A stretch of DNA of 6,796 bases from Candidatus Methanofastidiosia archaeon. Lineage in GTDB: Archaea; Methanobacteriota_B; Thermococci; Methanofastidiosales; NM3. The notes beneath the pieces were generated by a model that saw only the letters and a list, made by a program, of their open reading frames with translations, made no database searches and was not told where the DNA came from. The first letter of the stretch is position 1. Each line of letters starts with the position of its first letter. The position numbers were made by a program, and so were the translations under genes. The stretch is taken from assembly GCA_020854925.1 (NCBI GenBank), contig JAHKLV010000231.1, positions 1-6,796 on the forward strand, read 5' to 3'. Positions 4,992-6,796 of this stretch are shown piece after piece.

Positions 4992-6140
4992 ATGGAGCAC
5001 GAGCAATACTTAGCACTTGAAAAGGAAAAGAAGGCGCAGACACGCAAGCTGTATCTCACGTTTGCAGCCATTGCCGTAGTGCTTATCCTCATCAAGATGG
5101 TTTTCATCACGAGGAGCGCCATACCCACGTGGGGTGTGCGTCTTGTGGCCGTAGGCATCTATGTTGCGATATGGGCCATCGTCATCGACCAGCTGTACAA
5201 GCGTTGGAAAGCGATAAATTATCTTGGTGAGCTTAATCCTATCCAACGATTCATGATGCGCCTTTATCGGAACAAGTTGGCGACGTTTGGGCTTTTCATC
5301 GTTCTCTTTATTAGCGTAATAGCTATTTTTGCCTCAGAAATAGCTATTTATGAGCGCAGGTACAATTCGGACTGGAAAGAATACTCTATGATGCCCCCCT
5401 CTCGTGAGCATCCGTTTGGTACTGTCTCTAGTGGGGAGGACCTCTTTTCCCTCATATGTTACGGATCACAGATATCCCTTGTCCTCGGATTGAGCGTCGA
5501 GTTTGTCGTCGTTGTCATTGGCATCACGTTGGGGGTCATATCCGGGTACTATGGCGGGTGGATAGATAAGCTCATAAACTATTTCACTGATGTCATCATG
5601 AGCTTTCCGTTCCTTATCCTTGTCATCGTTCTCGTTGGGGCCCTTCGGGCTAATCCTGCCCTCAATGATCAGATTGTGGACTTTGGCAAGACGGTAGGAA
5701 TGGACTCACACCTCCTCATGGTCTTTGTGGCTCTCTCCGTCTTTGGGTGGCCGGGCGTGTTCAGGCAGGTGAGAGGACAGGTGCTCTCTATCAAGGAACG
5801 TGACTACATCGCTGCGGCAAAGGTCGTGGGCGCGTCACGCTCTTCCATTCTTTTCCGGCACACGGCCATCAATACGCTTGGTCCGGTCATCGTCGTGGCG
5901 ACACTTGGCATTGCAGGTGTCATCCTCACCGAGGCGGGGCTCTCGTTCCTTGGGTTCGGAGCAGATATCACCACACCTTCGTGGGGTAGGCTCCTCTCTG
6001 AAGGAAACTCCTTCGTGACACAGCCGAAATACCTGTATCTTGCCGTCTTCCCCGGTCTTGCCCTGTTCTTTACCATCTTGGGCTTCACGACACTTGGTGA
6101 CGGCGTGCGCGATGCCATCGATCCGCGATTGAAACTCTAG
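4992..6140 (+). CDS. dppC: ABC transporter permease, DppC/OppC family, with extra N-terminal membrane hairpin
   Basis: Second channel subunit of the importer, 382 residues, long for a family usually near 280-320. The family core begins at RNKLATFGLFIVLF (93-106), the first standard helix. It continues with FGTVSSGEDLF (142-152), where many homologues have FGTDxxGRD, so Asp and Arg are replaced by Val and Glu. The EAA loop is ERDYIAAAKVVGASRSSI (269-286), and the C-terminus has EAGLSFLGFG, PSWG and GDGVRDAIDPRL. The extra length is N-terminal: a charged start (1-19), two hydrophobic segments (about 20-39 and 47-66) with a short loop, and a basic linker, suggesting eight helices in total. ATG 4992 has a strong GAGGTGAT (4981-4988) overlapping the dppB stop, so the extension is probably translated. 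It stops with TAG 13 nt before the next ATG. The symbol is family-level. Confidence 0.93.
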   Translation: MEHEQYLALEKEKKAQTRKLYLTFAAIAVVLILIKMVFITRSAIPTWGVRLVAVGIYVAIWAIVIDQLYKRWKAINYLGELNPIQRFMMRLYRNKLATFGLFIVLFISVIAIFASEIAIYERRYNSDWKEYSMMPPSREHPFGTVSSGEDLFSLICYGSQISLVLGLSVEFVVVVIGITLGVISGYYGGWIDKLINYFTDVIMSFPFLILVIVLVGALRANPALNDQIVDFGKTVGMDSHLLMVFVALSVFGWPGVFRQVRGQVLSIKERDYIAAAKVVGASRSSILFRHTAINTLGPVIVVATLGIAGVILTEAGLSFLGFGADITTPSWGRLLSEGNSFVTQPKYLYLAVFPGLALFFTILGFTTLGDGVRDAIDPRLKL

Positions 6141-6152
6141 GGGTGAACAAGC

Positions 6153-6796
6153 ATGGAAGAAAAAGAAGTACTCATGGATGTATCAGGCCTTGTCACCCGA
6201 TTCTACACGGAGGACGGCGTCGTAATGGCGCTTGAGGGTGTTGGGTTTACCTTGTACAAGGGAGAGACACTTGCCCTGGTGGGAGAAACGGGGTGCGGGA
6301 AGAGCGTTACCGCCTTGTCCATCCTGCGGCTCCTCTCAATTTCAGGGAAGACGCTTGAGGGTAAGGTCCTATTCTACGACGAAGAAACAAAAAAGAGGTT
6401 GGGAATAACTAATGAGGGCCCCATTGATATTCTTTCGCTCCCCGAACAGGACATGCTCAAGGTTCGTGGTTACGGAATGTCCCTCATAACACAGGACCCC
6501 ATGACCTCGCTCAACCCCGTTTATACGGTGGGTGACCAGGTAATGGAGGTGCTCACGACCCACCGGAAGATCACGAAAGAGGCGGCTAAAACAGAGGCGC
6601 TGCGCCTCATCGAGTCTGTGGAGCTGACCCCTGCTGAGGAGGTCTTCAAAAAGTATCCGCACCAACTCTCGGGTGGGCAGCGACAGCGCATCGTCATCTC
6701 CATATCCCTTGCAGCCGAGCCGGCACTCATCTTCGCCGACGAGCCCACAACTGCCCTTGATGTGACCATCCAGGCAAAGGTCATAGAACTCCTACA
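6153..6796 (+). CDS. dppD: ABC transporter ATP-binding protein, DppD/OppD family (3' end outside window)
   Basis: This cytoplasmic ATPase powers the importer by docking on the EAA loops of the two permeases. The frame is open to the window end, giving 214 complete codons of about 320-330 usual for the family. Visible motifs in order: Walker A GETGCGKS (44-51), Q-loop LITQDPMTSLNP with Gln114, signature LSGGQRQR (172-179), Walker B LIFADEPT (192-199) with catalytic Glu197, and D-loop TALD (200-203). The switch histidine and the family-specific C-terminal oligopeptide domain lie beyond the edge. Between the first strands and the Q-loop a stretch around 77-92 (EETKKRLGITNEGPID) looks longer than in typical DppD. 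ATG 6153 follows GGTGA (6142-6146) by 6 nt and the dppC stop by 12 nt, so it belongs to the same operon. QDPMTSLNP and the gene order favour DppD over DppF, which would be expected next. Confidence 0.93.
   Translation, partial: MEEKEVLMDVSGLVTRFYTEDGVVMALEGVGFTLYKGETLALVGETGCGKSVTALSILRLLSISGKTLEGKVLFYDEETKKRLGITNEGPIDILSLPEQDMLKVRGYGMSLITQDPMTSLNPVYTVGDQVMEVLTTHRKITKEAAKTEALRLIESVELTPAEEVFKKYPHQLSGGQRQRIVISISLAAEPALIFADEPTTALDVTIQAKVIELL

Noticed and set aside
4706..5158. Minus-strand ORF of 150 codons across the dppB-dppC junction
   Set aside because: It covers two conserved permease genes on the other strand and includes the complement of their ribosome binding site; nothing supports expression.

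Overview
The window reads as a euryarchaeal chromosome segment, with no phage, CRISPR, insertion-sequence or RNA-gene signal. The archaeal assignment rests on a Rad50-type ATPase, a four-CBS-domain protein of a type common in archaea, AT-rich intergenic regions with BRE/TATA-like boxes (best at 1958-1977), Shine-Dalgarno sequences of the GGAGGT/GGTGAT type, and T-tract terminators. I cannot name the genus. All genes are on the + strand.

Layout. (a) Bases 2-832 are the 3' part of a rad50 gene: the end of the coiled coil plus the C-terminal ATPase lobe. (b) Bases 909-1745 hold a CBS-domain locus. Two ORFs (909-1295 and 1296-1745) lie in the same frame and are separated only by one TAA directly followed by ATG. 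Together they look like one four-CBS protein with a nonsense codon where the internal repeat alignment expects a hydrophobic residue. (c) Bases 1746-2082 are a gene-free regulatory region. It has two hairpins after the CBS gene, then a promoter region with two TATA-like boxes, a 19-nt inverted repeat overlapping the second box, and an 18-nt inverted repeat just before the ribosome binding site. (d) Bases 2083-6796 carry a peptide/nickel-family (Dpp/Opp) ABC importer: lipoprotein substrate-binding protein, hairpin-plus-T-tract terminator, permease B (TTG start), permease C and a truncated ATPase D. A second ATPase (DppF/OppF type) is expected downstream but lies outside the window.

How the genes work together. 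The lipoprotein should capture a peptide or another small ligand outside the membrane. The two permeases form the channel and the ATPase(s) drive import. The terminator after the binding protein, plus TATA-like boxes before permease B, suggest that the binding protein is expressed separately from, and probably more strongly than, the channel and ATPase. Permease B, permease C and ATPase D are tightly packed (gaps of 4 and 12 nt) and are probably co-transcribed. The substrate cannot be told from this sequence. The CBS protein(s) probably sense adenosine nucleotides or a similar ligand; nothing ties them functionally to the transporter.

I found no clear new defence, mobile or biosynthetic system. 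The points most worth a second look are the in-frame stop in the CBS gene, the structured leader of the binding-protein gene, the extra N-terminal membrane hairpin of permease C, the EF-hand-like loop in the binding protein, and an abrupt change in isoleucine codon use inside permease B.
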